From Pseudomonas sp. Q11 (GTDB lineage Bacteria; Pseudomonadota; Gammaproteobacteria; Pseudomonadales; Pseudomonadaceae): DNA of 64,000 bases. The notes under the pieces were generated by a model. That model made no database searches. It worked only from the letters and a program-made list of their open reading frames with translations, and was not told the DNA's origin. Shown here one piece after another: positions 1 to 8,270 of the stretch (positions are counted from its first letter, which is position 1; each line of letters starts with the position of its first letter). The stretch spans positions 1-64,000 of the forward strand of contig NZ_JAKNQY010000014.1 in NCBI RefSeq assembly GCF_024494355.1, read 5' to 3'. The position numbers and the translations under genes were made by a program.

Positions 1-356
1 CTCGGCATGGATGCCGAGGTAGCCGCGCTGGGCCATGGATGGCCCTTCGCGGCGGCCCACGGAGCAATGCCGGAGTGAGGGCACACCGAGCCTAAGCGAG
101 GTGCCAAGTGGTGGGGCAATGCGCTTTTGGTTACTTTTGGCAGGTCCGGCTCCCGGCTCTTCCAAAAGTGACTCGCCGTAAGGGCGAAACCTTAAGTTGC
201 CGTTACCGCAGCAACGGATATGCACCCAATCCAGTCCAGTCCAGTCCAACCCAAAAGAAAACGACCCTATCCCCCTCAGAAAGCGCCATTTCCTTAAGTG
301 AACAGCATTACGCGATACTTGCGGGCTTTTTGATGCCTGTTCGAAAGTCAGCCCGA
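1..356. repeat. Dispersed Pseudomonas repeat with hairpins, no gene
   Basis: I see no credible gene here. The left edge holds two perfect hairpins with the same CATGGATG centre: CTCGGCAT/ATGCCGAG at 1-18 and GGCCAT/ATGGCC at 31-44. A dyad CCGTT...AACGG lies near 200-217, and TCCAG is repeated in tandem at about 232-247. The wording (CCATGGATGGCCC, GGAGCAATGCCGGAGTGAGGGCAC, GTGACTCGCCGTAAGGGCG) resembles a long dispersed repeat I recall from P. fluorescens genomes. An open frame at 108-719 crosses the repeat and then runs antisense to the pseudouridine synthase, so it is not called. Confidence 0.55.
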
Positions 357-1247
357 TTACCACTGCAAGCTGATATCGCTTTGAAAAACACGTTCCTGAC
401 CGGTGACAGGGTCGATAAAACTCAACCCCTGGGCCAGCAACTTGAGCGGGTTGGCGTAATCGTCCGCCACGTCCCGCAGCACATCGGGGTAGAACGGATC
501 GTTACAGATAGCCGCCCCGAGAGCATTCATATGTACTCGCAACTGGTGCTTCTTGCCCGTGACCGGAGACAGACCGTAGCGCCACAACTCGCCGTTTTTT
601 TCCAGGACTTCGATGGCCGTTTCGGTATTGGGCTCACCCGGCCCTTCCTGCATCCGGAAGAAAGGCTCGCCATCGATCAGTCGGCTTTTATGCACCCGAG
701 GAAAGGTCAGCCGGGGTAACGCACGGGCGATGGCCTGGTAGCGTTTTTCAATCCGTCGTGTTGGAAACAGCGATTGATAAGCCGAACGGCTCTGGGGGTT
801 GGCTGAAAACAGCACCAGCCCGGCCGTATGCCGGTCGATACGGTGCAGGGGCACCAAATGGGGATTGTTCAGCCGTCGGATCAGACGGCGCAACAGGGTT
901 TGCTCGACATACTCGCCCGCCGGAGTGACAGGCAGAAAATGCGGTTTGTCTGCCACCACCAGATGTTCGTCGGCATACAGAATCGACTCCACGACCGGTA
1001 TCGGCTTCTCGTCGGGCACCTCGCGAAAATAGTGGATGCGCAAGCCCTCCCGGTACGGCAGGCCGGCAGCAATGGCCTTGCCCTCGCCGTCCAATACCCG
1101 GCCCCGGGCGATCCGGTCCAGCCACTGCTCACGACTGATGGTGCTGAAATGCTCGCACAGGCACTCCAGCACCGTCTGCCAGGAGCCGGGCGGAAGATAT
1201 AAGGTGCTGGCCTGATGGTGTGCGGCGCAAAACGATGACCGGGACAT
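357..1247 (-). CDS. RluA-family pseudouridine synthase
   Basis: Predicted RNA pseudouridine synthase of 296 residues. The family converts specific uridines of rRNA or tRNA to pseudouridine. The signature HRIDRHTAGLVLF, near residue 136, matches the RluA-type HRLDxxTSG motif with the catalytic Asp. DKPHFLPV upstream and KKHQLRVHMNALG near the C-terminus are further family motifs. The N-terminal 85 residues look like an S4-like or variant RNA-binding part but are divergent. The RNA target cannot be read from sequence. The gene stands alone and is transcribed away from the small LexA-box gene's side of the window. Confidence 0.9.
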   Translation of the reverse strand: MSRSSFCAAHHQASTLYLPPGSWQTVLECLCEHFSTISREQWLDRIARGRVLDGEGKAIAAGLPYREGLRIHYFREVPDEKPIPVVESILYADEHLVVADKPHFLPVTPAGEYVEQTLLRRLIRRLNNPHLVPLHRIDRHTAGLVLFSANPQSRSAYQSLFPTRRIEKRYQAIARALPRLTFPRVHKSRLIDGEPFFRMQEGPGEPNTETAIEVLEKNGELWRYGLSPVTGKKHQLRVHMNALGAAICNDPFYPDVLRDVADDYANPLKLLAQGLSFIDPVTGQERVFQSDISLQW

Positions 1248-1317
1248 TGGAAACTCTAATCTTTTGGCAGGGCGGCATTATCCGCCAGCCGCGCATGCCA
1301 GCCCAGCAATGATTGCT

Positions 1318-1638
1318 TCACGCCGGGATCGACGTCGTCTTTGCTGCCGCTTCGGTGAACTCTTTCAACCAGCGCAGCACCTCCACCGCCTCCCAGCGAC
1401 CCGGATCGTACAACGCATACAACAGTCCCTGATAACCCACCACATCCAGTTGCTTGTGGTAGCCGGCACGCTGGAACAATGCCTCGATCTCGGCGAAGCA
1501 GGTGTTGAAATGCAGTTTGTTGAAGGGCGTCTTGCCTTCGGTTACCAGCCCGTCCAGGCGCAGCTCCTGGACCGCCTCGCGCACAACGTCCACGGACATC
1601 CGGTTCACGCTGTTTTTAAGTTGTTCGACATTGACCAA
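1318..1638 (-). CDS. Uncharacterised protein under a LexA box
   Basis: About 106 residues, no family I recognise. I favour a TTG start at 1638, giving M-V-N-V-E-Q-L: a GGAG lies 8 bases upstream. The frame stays open to an ATG at 1734, but a start there would place the LexA box at 1657-1672 inside the coding region. The protein is soluble and mostly helical, with the stretch RMSVDVVREAVQELRLDGLV followed by a Trp/Tyr-rich second half (LLYALYDPGRWEAVEVLRWL). The box suggests SOS induction; function is unknown. Confidence 0.7.
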   Translation of the reverse strand: MVNVEQLKNSVNRMSVDVVREAVQELRLDGLVTEGKTPFNKLHFNTCFAEIEALFQRAGYHKQLDVVGYQGLLYALYDPGRWEAVEVLRWLKEFTEAAAKTTSIPA

Positions 1639-1656
1639 GGGACGCACTCCAGATAA

Positions 1657-1672
1657 CTGTATGGGCATACAG
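1657..1672 (-). promoter_or_regulatory. LexA box (SOS operator)
   Basis: The sequence CTGTATGGGCATACAG is a full CTGT-N8-ACAG LexA site, flanked by A/T to give AACTGT...ACAGTA. It lies 19-34 bases upstream of the TTG start of the uncharacterised gene at 1318-1638, a normal operator position. The match to the gamma-proteobacterial consensus is direct; repression by LexA is inferred. Confidence 0.75.
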
Positions 1673-1730
1673 TAACCGAAGAAGGGGACTTTCGCCAATG
1701 GCAGTGCCCGGACTCGACGTATGGCAGGGT

Positions 1731-1970
1731 TCAACTCAGGAAAGCGGCCACCTGATCAGCATCATCGAAAGGCCAATCCAGTTCCGCGCCGGTATCGATC
1801 CGGCGCAGGACCGGGATTCGTAGCCCATAACGCTCGAATAAAGCCTCGCTCTCGGCGATATCCACCAGCTCCACCAACAATCCATGCTCGACGAAAGACA
1901 TCAACACACCTTCGGCAACTTCACAAAGATGACAACCCAGGGTGCCGAACAACTGGCATTCAGGAGGCAT
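1731..1970 (-). CDS. Glutaredoxin-like protein (DUF836 family)
   Basis: A 79-residue thioredoxin-fold protein. It opens ECQLFGTLGCHLCEVAE, carrying a CxxC redox motif (CHLC) right after the first strand, as in glutaredoxin-like DUF836 proteins. The cis-Pro region is RIPVLRR and the C-terminus is WPFDDADQVAAFL. Size and motif spacing fit the family; the substrate is unknown. I use the ATG at 1970, although an in-frame GTG at 1985 is also open and neither has a strong ribosome site. It is oriented with the LexA-box gene, 92 bases upstream of that gene's TTG. Confidence 0.8.
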   Translation of the reverse strand: MPPECQLFGTLGCHLCEVAEGVLMSFVEHGLLVELVDIAESEALFERYGLRIPVLRRIDTGAELDWPFDDADQVAAFLS

Positions 1971-2162
1971 GGCAGGTAGACCCACTAAAGAGAGACGGTC
2001 ATTCTAGGCCCACCCTGCCAAACCGTCGAGCCAGGTAGAACATCTGGCAGCGCTTCGGTAAAACGCTGATGCAAATCATTGAGCGCCAATACTTTTCCGG
2101 TAATACCTGGCGGTTTTTTTCCGTCTACGCTGTGTGACGCAAACCTTGAAACGGAGTACCCC

Positions 2163-3875
2163 TTGTTTGCCAATCTACTGATCATTCTTGCCTCGTCCCT
2201 GGTGGTCATCGCGCTGTTCAGGCGACTGCGCCTGCCACCGGTACTGGGTTATCTCTGTGTCGGCCTGGCGATTGGCCCCACCGCTCTGGACTGGGTGAAC
2301 GACAGCGAAGAACTGCCAGACCTGGCCGAGCTCGGGGTGGTTTTCCTGTTGTTCTCGTTGGGGCTCGAGTTCTCCCTGGCGAAGATGATCGAACTGCGCA
2401 GGGTCGTGTTCGGCCTTGGCAGCCTGCAGGTGCTGTGCTCAGGGATACTGCTGGGCGGTTTGTTACTCCTCGCCGGCGCCCCCCCTATCGCGGCAATGCT
2501 GCTCGGCGCCGGGCTGGCCTTGTCATCCACCGCTATTGTCAGCAAGGAGCTGACCAGCCTGGGAGAAATATTCAGTAGCCATGGCCAGAACGCAATCGGT
2601 GTGCTGCTGTTTCAGGATGTTGTCGCGGTGCTGCTGTTGACCCTCGTCCCCGTGTTCGCCGGCAGCAGCGAGCAACCATGGTACTGGGCGTTGCCGCTGA
2701 CCTTGGGCAAGACCCTGGTGCTGTTCGGCGGCTTACTGCTGGCCAGCCGTCTGTTGTTGCCCCGGTTGTTCCATGAAGTGGCCGAATCCCGGTCCGCTGA
2801 GCTGTTCGTGCTGCTGGCCCTGGTGATCGTATTGTTGACGGCGTGGCTGACACATCTGCTGGGTCTGTCACCGGCCCTTGGGGCGTTTCTGGCAGGCATG
2901 TTGTTGGGGGAAAGTCATTACCGACATCAGATCGAGGCCGACATACGGCCGTTCCGCGACATTCTGCTGGGGCTGTTTTTCGTCAGCATCGGCATGCTGA
3001 TCGATCTGCAATTGTTTGTGGAGGACGGCTTGCTGATCCTCGGGTTGACCCTGGGATTGATGCTCATCAAGGGCTGCGTGGTCGCAGCGCTGGTGAAATG
3101 GCAAGGGGACGACGGCGAAACCTCCTGGCGCAGTGGCCTGGCCCTGGCCCAGGGCGGCGAATTCTGTTTTGCCCTGATGGCCCTGATGCAGCAGAACCGC
3201 CTCATGCCCGCCGACATCAGCGGCCTGCTGCTGGCAGCGACCTTCTGCTCGATGCTGCTGACGCCACTGCTGCTGCGTGCCGCGCCGCGTATCGCCGCTC
3301 GCCTGCACCGCAAACCCAACGAAGAGGCGCAACTGGACCAGATAAGCGCGCTCAATGCCGACTTATCAGGTCATGTGGTCATTTGCGGATATGGTCGCGT
3401 CGGCCAGTCAATCGGAAGGTTTCTACGCCGGGAAAACCAGGCGTTCGTCGCCCTGGATGACGACCCGGTCATCATTCAGGAGGCCAGCGTCGGGGAAAGC
3501 TGCGTGCACTATGGAGATTCACGCCGGGGCGACCTGCTGGCCGCCGTCGGACTGAGTCGCGCCAAGCTGCTGGTGATCGCCGTGGACAAAACCGACATCG
3601 CCATCAGCGTGCTCAAGGAAGCCCGCCGGCTCAATCCGCAGGTGCCGATTCTGGTGCGCACCCGCGATGACAGCCAATTGGCCGAGTTGCAGGCTGCCGG
3701 GGCCAGCGAAGTGGTCCCGGAGCTGCTGGAGTCAAGCCTGATGCTGGCCTCCCACGCCCTGATCATGCTCGGGCTGCCGAACCAACAGGTCCAGCAGCAT
3801 GTAGATCAGGTCCGCCACGACCGCTATCGCTTGCTACACGGTTTTTACCCTGGAAATCAGGATAAAGAGCCGTAG
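2163..3875 (+). CDS. Kef-type monovalent cation:proton antiporter (CPA2)
   Basis: Inner-membrane antiporter of about 570 residues exchanging K+ or Na+ for protons. The N-terminal two thirds are hydrophobic helices with CPA2 landmarks (LPPVLGYLCVGLAIGP, ELGVVFLLFSLGLEFS, GAFLAGMLLGES, FFVSIGM). The C-terminal part is a Rossmann RCK/TrkA-N domain (HVVICGYGRVGQSIGRFLR) followed by VDKTDIAISVLKEARR, implying nucleotide-gated transport. I chose the TTG at 2163 because GGAG lies 6 bases upstream; another in-frame TTG is at 2079. Its end is 2 bases from the convergent ammonium transporter. KefB and KefC are relatives, but glutathione gating is not established. Confidence 0.85.
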   Translation: MFANLLIILASSLVVIALFRRLRLPPVLGYLCVGLAIGPTALDWVNDSEELPDLAELGVVFLLFSLGLEFSLAKMIELRRVVFGLGSLQVLCSGILLGGLLLLAGAPPIAAMLLGAGLALSSTAIVSKELTSLGEIFSSHGQNAIGVLLFQDVVAVLLLTLVPVFAGSSEQPWYWALPLTLGKTLVLFGGLLLASRLLLPRLFHEVAESRSAELFVLLALVIVLLTAWLTHLLGLSPALGAFLAGMLLGESHYRHQIEADIRPFRDILLGLFFVSIGMLIDLQLFVEDGLLILGLTLGLMLIKGCVVAALVKWQGDDGETSWRSGLALAQGGEFCFALMALMQQNRLMPADISGLLLAATFCSMLLTPLLLRAAPRIAARLHRKPNEEAQLDQISALNADLSGHVVICGYGRVGQSIGRFLRRENQAFVALDDDPVIIQEASVGESCVHYGDSRRGDLLAAVGLSRAKLLVIAVDKTDIAISVLKEARRLNPQVPILVRTRDDSQLAELQAAGASEVVPELLESSLMLASHALIMLGLPNQQVQQHVDQVRHDRYRLLHGFYPGNQDKEP

Positions 3876-3877
3876 GA

Positions 3878-5086
3878 TCAGTCCTGACTGACCGCGCCGA
3901 TCTTGTGGATCGAAAGGTCGGCGCCATGATACTCCTGCTCCTGAGTCAGTCGCAGCCCCAGCACAACCTTGATCGCGCCATAGACCGCGAAGCCACCGCA
4001 CAGGGCAACGACAACGCCCAGCGTGGTGCCGATCAGTTGGCTGATCAGGCTGACCCCGCCCAAGCCGCCCAGAGCGCTCTGGCCGAAGATGCCGCAGGCA
4101 ATGCCGCCCCAGACACCGCACAGTCCGTGGAGCGGCCAGACACCGAGCACATCGTCGATCTTCCACTTGCCCTGGGCCGCGGTGAAACACCAGACAAACA
4201 AGGCGCCGGCGATAGCTCCGGTCACGAGCGCGCCGATCGGGTGCATCAGGTCCGAGCCGGCACAGATCGCGACCAGCCCGGCCAACGGACCGTTATGCAG
4301 AAAGCCGGGGTCGTTGCGCCCGACGATCAAAGCCGCCACGGTCCCGCCAACCATGGCCATCAATGAATTGATTGCCACCAACCCGCTCACCGCCGGCAAC
4401 GTCTGTGCGCTCATCACGTTGAAGCCGAACCAGCCGACAATCAGGATCCACGACCCCAAGGCCAGGAAAGGAATGCTCGAAGGCGCGAACGCGACCAAGC
4501 GACCATCCCGATAGCGGCCGTTACGCGGCCCTAGCAAGAGCACAGCGGCCAGCGCCAGCCATCCGCCCATGGCATGCACGACCACGGAGCCTGCGAAATC
4601 ATGAAAACCCGCGCCGAACCGGGATTGCAACCAGGCTTGCAAGCCAAAATTGCCGTTCCAGACCACGCCTTCAAAGAACGGATAAACAAACGCCACGATC
4701 AACACCGTGGCGCACAACTGAGGCGCAAATCGGGCACGCTCGGCAATACCACCCGAAATGATCGCCGGGATCGCGGCGGCGAACGTCAACAGGAAGAAAA
4801 ACTTCACCAGGCTGTAACCATGATCGACGTTGAGCGCCGCAGCAGGTTGCAGGAAGGTCACGCCGTAGGAAATCCAGTAGCCTACGAAGAAATAGGCCAG
4901 GGTCGATACGGCGAAATCGCTGAGAATTTTCGACAGTGCATTAACCTGGTTCTTCTGCCGGACGGTCCCCACTTCAAGGAACGCGAAACCGGCATGCATC
5001 GCCAGAACCATGACCGCACCGAGCAGAATGAACAGCGTGTTGGAGCTATGGACCAGATTGTCCACGGCGCTTTGCATATTTTCCAT
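3878..5086 (-). CDS. amtB: Ammonium transporter Amt/MEP/Rh
   Basis: A 402-residue inner-membrane ammonium channel. It shows the family helices FAFLEVGTVRQKNQVNALSK, the first pore His region FHDFAGSVVVHAMGG, and the second His region VWPLHGLCGVWGG, so the twin-His pore is complete. There is no long cleavable leader. It has no glnK neighbour, unlike the usual glnK-amtB pair, so it is probably a second Amt copy in this genome. It converges with the Kef-type antiporter. Confidence 0.9.
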   Translation of the reverse strand: MENMQSAVDNLVHSSNTLFILLGAVMVLAMHAGFAFLEVGTVRQKNQVNALSKILSDFAVSTLAYFFVGYWISYGVTFLQPAAALNVDHGYSLVKFFFLLTFAAAIPAIISGGIAERARFAPQLCATVLIVAFVYPFFEGVVWNGNFGLQAWLQSRFGAGFHDFAGSVVVHAMGGWLALAAVLLLGPRNGRYRDGRLVAFAPSSIPFLALGSWILIVGWFGFNVMSAQTLPAVSGLVAINSLMAMVGGTVAALIVGRNDPGFLHNGPLAGLVAICAGSDLMHPIGALVTGAIAGALFVWCFTAAQGKWKIDDVLGVWPLHGLCGVWGGIACGIFGQSALGGLGGVSLISQLIGTTLGVVVALCGGFAVYGAIKVVLGLRLTQEQEYHGADLSIHKIGAVSQD

Positions 5087-5424
5087 GGTGTTGGCAGACC
5101 TGAAAAGTTGAAAAAAGCACCAAACCGGTTCGTTCGCCCTGCCGGCGCACCAAGTCGAAACATCCCATCTAGCTGTCGAAAAGCCGATGAACCGAACAAG
5201 TGCAAAAAAACCGACAGCGCGGTGCTCCCCTTGGCGTGCTTCGCGGGTTTTGATTTTTTGGGTTAAGGTTTCTCGGGCTTACGCCCAGCTTCAGCGCACG
5301 GGCGAAGGGTGTCGCACCAGTACATGGCAGAACCCTGAGCAAAAGTTGTACCAGTCAGTTTCACTGAACCTTCCGGCAAGGCTCATACTCGAACGCTTCA
5401 GACGTCACTTACGGAGATCTACCC
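5087..5424. other. Intergenic region between divergent amtB and yqjD-like genes
   Basis: 338 bases without a credible gene. The left half is the amtB upstream region; I found no convincing sigma-54 site in it. The right half carries the candidate ECF-type promoter at 5366-5393 and a GGAG ribosome site for the gene at 5425. Confidence 0.5.
5366..5393 (+). promoter_or_regulatory. Candidate AlgU/RpoE-type promoter
   Basis: GAACCT at 5366-5371, 17 bases, then TCGAA at 5389-5393. This is near the AlgU pattern GAACTT-N16/17-TCtgA, and it ends about 30 bases before the operon start. The -35 differs from consensus at one base. Envelope and osmotic-stress control would suit the small membrane proteins downstream. 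Inference only. Confidence 0.3.
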
Positions 5425-5739
5425 ATGGCCAGAACCCAGGCAAAGACTGCTCAAGAAATCCTGATGGAAGATTTTCAGACGCTGGTCAGCGACACCGAAC
5501 GGTTGTTGGATCACACCGCGACACTGGCCGGCGACCAGGCTGATGAGCTGCGCAGTCAGATCCACGAAACCCTCCTGCGCGCCCGCGACACCCTCAAGTT
5601 GACCGAAGACTCCGTGCGTGAGCGCGGCCAGGCTGCGGTGACCGCTACCGAGGAATACGTACAGGCCAATCCGTGGCAATCCGTCGGCATCGCAGCGGGC
5701 GTGGGCTTTCTGATCGGCCTGCTGGCGACACGGCGCTAA
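5425..5739 (+). CDS. DUF883 (ElaB/YqjD/YgaM) membrane-anchored protein
   Basis: A 104-residue protein of the ElaB/YqjD family. It is a long amphipathic helix (residues 8-80, rich in A, E, R, T) followed by the conserved NPWQSVGIAAGVGFLIGLLATRR tail, a single C-terminal membrane anchor. E. coli YqjD binds ribosomes at the inner membrane in stationary phase. The ATG has a GGAG 8 bases upstream. Its TAA overlaps the next gene's ATG (TAATG), so the three genes form an operon. Confidence 0.85.
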   Translation: MARTQAKTAQEILMEDFQTLVSDTERLLDHTATLAGDQADELRSQIHETLLRARDTLKLTEDSVRERGQAAVTATEEYVQANPWQSVGIAAGVGFLIGLLATRR

Positions 5740-6131
5740 TGATGGGCGTTGACGAATCCGGCTCGTCCGAAGCGGGCACACAACCTACGGCGCGCCGCCT
5801 GGGCGCAGCGTTTCTCGGGTTGCTGCACAGCCATGTCGAATTGTTCGGCATTGAACTTCAGGAACAGAAGGCGCGCACCGTCAGTCTGCTGTTGTTCGCA
5901 GGGCTGGCGCTTGTATTCGCGTTGCTGCTGCTGGTCGGGCTGTCGGCGCTGGTACTGATCCTGGTATGGGATACCTATCGTCTGGCGGGGATTATCGGCC
6001 TGTGCCTGTTTTATCTGCTGGCGGCGCTGTTCTGCGGTCTGCGGCTCAAGGCAGCAATCTATGACGAGTCCTCACCCTTCCATGCCACCTTGGAAGAATT
6101 GGCCAACGACCGGGAGCGCCTGTTGCCATGA
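5739..6131 (+). CDS. YqjE-like phage holin family membrane protein
   Basis: A 130-residue member of the YqjE/holin-superfamily-3 group. It has a short cytosolic N-terminus and an amphipathic segment (LGLLHSHVELFGIELQEQ), then two membrane helices around residues 55-80 and 88-108. The C-terminus is ESSPFHATLEELANDRERL, typical of YqjE. The start overlaps the upstream stop by one base, and a second ATG follows directly at 5742. It ends in ATGA overlap with the next gene. The name holin is structural, and lysis is not implied. Confidence 0.85.
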   Translation: MMGVDESGSSEAGTQPTARRLGAAFLGLLHSHVELFGIELQEQKARTVSLLLFAGLALVFALLLLVGLSALVLILVWDTYRLAGIIGLCLFYLLAALFCGLRLKAAIYDESSPFHATLEELANDRERLLP

Positions 6132-6463
6132 GCCTGCCTGATATCCCTCAAGCGCGGACACGCCAGGAAATGCGCAAGGCGCTGGTGCGTCTGCGCATGG
6201 AAATGCATCGACAGGAAATCCGCCAGGAAACCCGTCAACTGCTGCAACCGCTGCAACGGGTGCGCGGCTTTACCCAGAGTTGGCACGAAGGCTTCGGCAT
6301 CAAGCACGCACCGCTTTGGGGCGTGGCGGCGGTGTCCTTGCTCGGTTTCCTCACCGGCAAACGGACCCGCAGCGGCCGCACCAGCAGCGTAACGGGACTG
6401 ATCCGCCTGGCAACGACGCTGCTGCCGCTGATCAAGCTGGCCAAAAGCGTGCGTAAACCTTGA
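6128..6463 (+). CDS. YqjK-like protein
   Basis: A 111-residue basic protein, third in the yqjDEK-like operon, sharing an ATGA overlap with the preceding gene. The first half is charged and helical (RKALVRLRMEMHRQEIRQETRQL). A hydrophobic segment near residues 63-78 (PLWGVAAVSLLGFLTG) and a C-terminal TLLPLIKLAKSV may touch the membrane. Position and composition, more than sequence identity, support the YqjK-like label. Function is unknown, probably in envelope stress with its partners. Confidence 0.7.
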   Translation: MSLPDIPQARTRQEMRKALVRLRMEMHRQEIRQETRQLLQPLQRVRGFTQSWHEGFGIKHAPLWGVAAVSLLGFLTGKRTRSGRTSSVTGLIRLATTLLPLIKLAKSVRKP

Positions 6464-6547
6464 CGTAGCGATAGCCCATAGGCCTTGCGAGGTGCCCCGC
6501 GAACCGGGAAGCTAGGACATCGACCTCATCAAACGGAGCAACCGGCC

Positions 6548-7876
6548 TTGGATTGGCATACCCTTCTGACTCGCGAACGCCTCGGAAAACCGCTGCACAG
6601 CCCGGAAGAACTGGGTCGCAGCCCTTTCCACAAAGACCACGACCGCATTATTTTTTCTGGCGCGTTCCGGCGCCTCGGACGTAAGACGCAAGTGCATCCG
6701 GTCTCCAGCAACGACCACATCCATACACGCCTGACCCATTCGCTGGAAGTCAGTTGCGTCGGACGTTCCCTGGGCATGCGCGTGGGAGAAACCATCCGCA
6801 ACGTGCTGCCTGATTGGTGTGAGCCAAGCGACTTGGGCATGGTGGTGCAATCGGCCTGTCTGGCCCATGACATCGGCAACCCGCCATTCGGTCACTCCGG
6901 CGAGGATGCCATCCGCTATTGGTTCCAACAGGCGGCAGGCCGCGGTTGGCTTGACGCCATGAGCGAAGCCGAGCGCAACGACTTTCTCAATTTCGAAGGC
7001 AATGCCCAAGGGTTTCGGGTTCTCACGCAACTTGAATACCACCAGTTCGACGGCGGTACCCGGCTGACTTACGCCACCCTCGGCACCTACCTGAAATACC
7101 CCTGGACCGCTCGTCACGCAGACTCCCTGGGCTACAAGAAGCACAAGTTCGGCTGCTACCAGAGCGAACTGCCGTTGCTGGAGCAGATCGCCCACAAACT
7201 CGGCCTGCCTCAGCTCGAAGACCAACGCTGGGCACGGCATCCGCTCGTTTACCTGATGGAAGCCGCCGATGACATCTGCTACGCGCTGATCGACCTGGAA
7301 GACGGCGTGGAAATGGAGCTTCTGGAATACCCGCAAGTGGAGTCACTGCTTCTGGACCTGGTGGGCGACGATCTCCCGGACACTTACCGTCAGCTTGGGC
7401 CGCTGGACTCCCGACGACGCAAACTGGCGATCCTGCGGGGCAAGGCCATCGAGCACCTGACCAACGCCGCGGCCAGGGCTTTCGTCGAGCAGCAGCAAGC
7501 ATTGCTAGACGGCACGCTGCCAGGGGACCTGGTGGAGCATATGCATGGCCCAGCCAAACGTTGTGTACTGAATGCCAAGGACATGGCGCGCAAGAAAATA
7601 TTTCAGGATAAGCGCAAGACCCTGCATGAGATCGGCGCATACACCACGCTGGAAATCCTCCTCAACGGATTTTGCGGCGCCGCCCTGGAGCAGCATGGCG
7701 GTCGTACGCCCTCGTTCAAGAATCGCCGCATTCTTGACCTGCTGGGCAACAACGCGCCCGATCCGAACGGCTCTTTGCATGGTTCGTTCTTGCGAATGAT
7801 CGATTTTATCGCCGGGATGACCGACAGTTACGCCAGCGAAATGGCCCAGGAGATGACAGGCCGTACCCGCCAGTGA
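6548..7876 (+). CDS. dgt: Deoxyguanosinetriphosphate triphosphohydrolase-like HD enzyme
   Basis: About 442 residues. The family hydrolyses dGTP and other dNTPs to nucleoside plus triphosphate, tuning dNTP pools. HD-phosphohydrolase motifs are complete: HTRLTHSLEVSCVGR supplies the first His, CLAHDIGNPPFGHSGE the HD pair, and YLMEAADDICYALIDLEDG the later Asp. I chose the TTG at 6548 because GGAG precedes it by 9 bases; the open frame extends to 6485 without a better signal. It follows the yqjDEK-like operon by 84 bases and may be co-transcribed. Confidence 0.9.
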   Translation: MDWHTLLTRERLGKPLHSPEELGRSPFHKDHDRIIFSGAFRRLGRKTQVHPVSSNDHIHTRLTHSLEVSCVGRSLGMRVGETIRNVLPDWCEPSDLGMVVQSACLAHDIGNPPFGHSGEDAIRYWFQQAAGRGWLDAMSEAERNDFLNFEGNAQGFRVLTQLEYHQFDGGTRLTYATLGTYLKYPWTARHADSLGYKKHKFGCYQSELPLLEQIAHKLGLPQLEDQRWARHPLVYLMEAADDICYALIDLEDGVEMELLEYPQVESLLLDLVGDDLPDTYRQLGPLDSRRRKLAILRGKAIEHLTNAAARAFVEQQQALLDGTLPGDLVEHMHGPAKRCVLNAKDMARKKIFQDKRKTLHEIGAYTTLEILLNGFCGAALEQHGGRTPSFKNRRILDLLGNNAPDPNGSLHGSFLRMIDFIAGMTDSYASEMAQEMTGRTRQ

Positions 7877-8270
7877 AAACTGACGTCGGCCTCCACCGCC
7901 AGCCGACGCCATGGATTCGTCAAAGCCACCGCCCTGGTGTGAACGAGCCTGCTATCGCACGCAGGCTCGCTCACAACGGCTCGTCGCGAAAGTTGCACAT
8001 GAACGTACGGGCAAACAGTCTAACCAATCACCTCCGACTTACTTTAATAAACAACTTCCCCAAAGAAACACCCGGCCTTCTATAACTTTGCAATATAAAA
8101 CTGACGCGACTCTTCTTACCTGCCTACCGCATCCCTAATTACCTCGTAGTACCGTGCCTCTTTTTTTGTAGGAAACCTCTGAAATTGAAGATGTACGCCT
8201 GTCTCCTCATACGACCTCGGCTTTAACTGGGCTAAGGTGCGCGCTTTATAAGCTCGTAGGGACTTTATTC
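7877..8270. other. Intergenic region: degenerate REP plus regulator promoter
   Basis: 394 bases with no gene. A degenerate REP-like hairpin lies at 7945-7968 (GAGCCTGC ... GCAGGCTC), where it could act at the 3' end of dgt. The right half is AT-rich. CTTTATAAGC near 8244-8253 could be a -10 region for the response regulator gene at 8271. Confidence 0.45.

Noticed and set aside
108..719. A 203-codon frame at the left edge
   Set aside because: It spans the dispersed repeat and then the antisense strand of the pseudouridine synthase; its translation has no recognisable domain and high codon irregularity.
1985..2209. A 74-codon minus-strand frame between the glutaredoxin-like and Kef genes
   Set aside because: It overlaps the start of the Kef-type antiporter, has no ribosome site and resembles no family.
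5087..5200. A sigma-54/NtrC promoter for amtB
   Set aside because: No TGGCAC-N5-TTGCA-like sequence in the right orientation could be found.
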